Below, in pieces: positions 6,427 through 6,846 of a stretch of 6,846 nt of DNA (the stretch's first letter is position 1; the number at the start of each line of letters is the position of its first letter). This DNA is from UBA1731 sp964440985 (GTDB lineage Bacteria > Verrucomicrobiota > Kiritimatiellia > RFP12 > UBA1067): positions 1 to 6,846 of the forward strand of contig CAYTWE010000068.1 of NCBI GenBank assembly GCA_964440985.1. The letters are read 5' to 3'. The notes under the pieces are model-generated. The model was not told where the DNA came from, did no database searches, and saw only the letters and a program-made list of their open reading frames with translations. The translations under genes were made by a program, and so were the position numbers.

Positions 6427-6510
6427 CACGCGCTAAACCATCGGCAACACTCAGACCGTGCCAATTTGTCACGCCATTGAGACGCCATGTGCCATGGTTG
6501 CATCACTGCC

Positions 6511-6708
6511 GTTGCCATGACAGGTTGGTATCTGTTTTCGTTGTCCCCTGAGAACATCACCAGTCCTATGTTCATTGTTGCCATGGCAAGTTGGTCATTG
6601 TCCCCATGGTCGTTCAAGGATGTCACCTGTTTTATCTTCACCGTTGCCATGACAGGTTGGTCATTGTCTCCATGGTGCTTCATCGTCACACAAGTCAGAT
6701 TTGTCATG
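6511..6708. repeat. Degenerate tandem repeat, three 66-bp units with internal dyads
   Basis: Units start at 6511, 6577 and 6643, each with GTTGCCATGRCARGTTGG. Units 1 and 3 share 21 identical bases across their starts (6509-6529 and 6641-6661). Units 2 and 3 match at 35 of their first 40 positions; unit 1 diverges after about base 20. Unit 3 holds the perfect dyad ATGAC-N6-GTCAT (6649-6664). Units 2 and 1 carry one-arm variants at 6583-6598 and 6517-6532. Unit 2 also has the palindrome TTGCCATGGCAA (6578-6589). Relative to the sigma54 start near 6399, the dyad centres lie at about -257, -191 and -125 (farthest to nearest: units 3, 2, 1). They could be enhancer sites for the activator. Confidence 0.72.
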
Positions 6709-6846
6709 CTGGGCAGATTTGATTGTCGTGATAGGCAGAGTGGCGGCATAGTTCATTGCCACACCTTGCGAATTTGCAAATTGTTCCTCTCTCCCACCTT
6801 GAAGATTATTATCACATCTCACTGGGCCACAGTCGGCCTCTGCGCA

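Larger units (their letters stand above)
6373..6846. other. Lower-GC intergenic region upstream of the hsp20 operon
   Basis: This 474-base stretch holds no gene I can recognise. From the hsp20 side it contains the ribosome binding site, the sigma54 promoter, a second TTGGCACGG (6464-6456), the 66-bp repeats, an 8-bp direct repeat CAGATTTG (6696-6703 and 6714-6721) and the perfect palindrome AATTTGCAAATT (6771-6782). CCATGG occurs at 6492, 6581, 6604 and 6670. A plus-strand frame from ATG 6487 stays open to the window end, and a minus-strand frame is open from 6749 to 6408. Neither has a convincing ribosome site, family resemblance or codon use like the neighbouring genes. The base composition is visibly less GC-rich than the coding part. 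Confidence 0.6.

Noticed and set aside
6408..6436. Inverted repeat TTAGC/GCTAA around the hsp20 promoter, resembling the ends of a CIRCE (HrcA) operator.
   Set aside because: The inner spacing is 19 instead of 17, and the conserved inner arms (ACTC/GAGT) are absent. The 5-bp outer arms can occur by chance.
6443..6465. A second full sigma54 promoter at the upstream TTGGCACGG box.
   Set aside because: TGGCAC and TTGCC are ten bases apart, whereas sigma54 requires five; spacing of the GG and GC elements is strict.
6511..6708. A CRISPR array.
   Set aside because: There are only three degenerate units, with no sharp boundary between a conserved repeat and unique spacers, and the 66-bp units differ throughout; no cas gene is present.
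6771..6782. The palindrome AATTTGCAAATT as a specific operator.
   Set aside because: It is a single 12-bp AT-rich palindrome with no gene start near it in the window, so it could be chance; it is recorded only as part of the intergenic description.

Overview
The window is compact bacterial chromosome: GC-rich coding DNA, overlapping start and stop codons, and a lower-GC intergenic right end. No gene fixes the taxon. A Gld-type ABC exporter with a DUF4340 protein, beside an extended SDR sugar epimerase, fits the PVC superphylum (Verrucomicrobiota/Kiritimatiellota-like) or a Bacteroidota relative. This is inference from family distribution, not a marker gene.

Left edge (1-130): the 5' part of a minus-strand tRNA-Leu(GAG) runs off the window. 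It has a well-spaced sigma70-type promoter at 75-103. Immediately next to it, an extended -10 element at 114-122 points the other way and would start a nearly leaderless mRNA for the first protein gene.

Centre (131-5515): four plus-strand genes form one tightly coupled operon with TTGA, ATGA and ATGA overlaps. They encode a GldA-like ABC ATPase, a 684-residue protein fusing an ABC-2 (GldF-like) permease to a GldG-like extracytoplasmic domain, a membrane-anchored protein with about four DUF4340-like modules, and an NAD-dependent sugar epimerase/dehydratase. The first three look like a complete export or envelope machine. The epimerase suggests a link to a surface glycan, but the substrate is unknown. 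A 13-bp hairpin with a short T-run closes the operon at 5537-5571.

Right side (5597-6846): two convergent (minus-strand) small heat-shock proteins form a two-gene operon. A near-perfect sigma54 (-24/-12) promoter lies at 6410-6426, with its predicted start about 27 nt before the first ATG. Behind it, at about -125, -191 and -257, is a degenerate 66-bp tandem repeat. Each copy carries a version of the dyad ATGAC-N6-GTCAT, the layout expected of enhancer sites for a sigma54 activator. This candidate sigma54-controlled sHsp switch is the most interesting feature. The repeat is also open on both strands with a 22-codon period, so a short repetitive peptide remains a weaker alternative.
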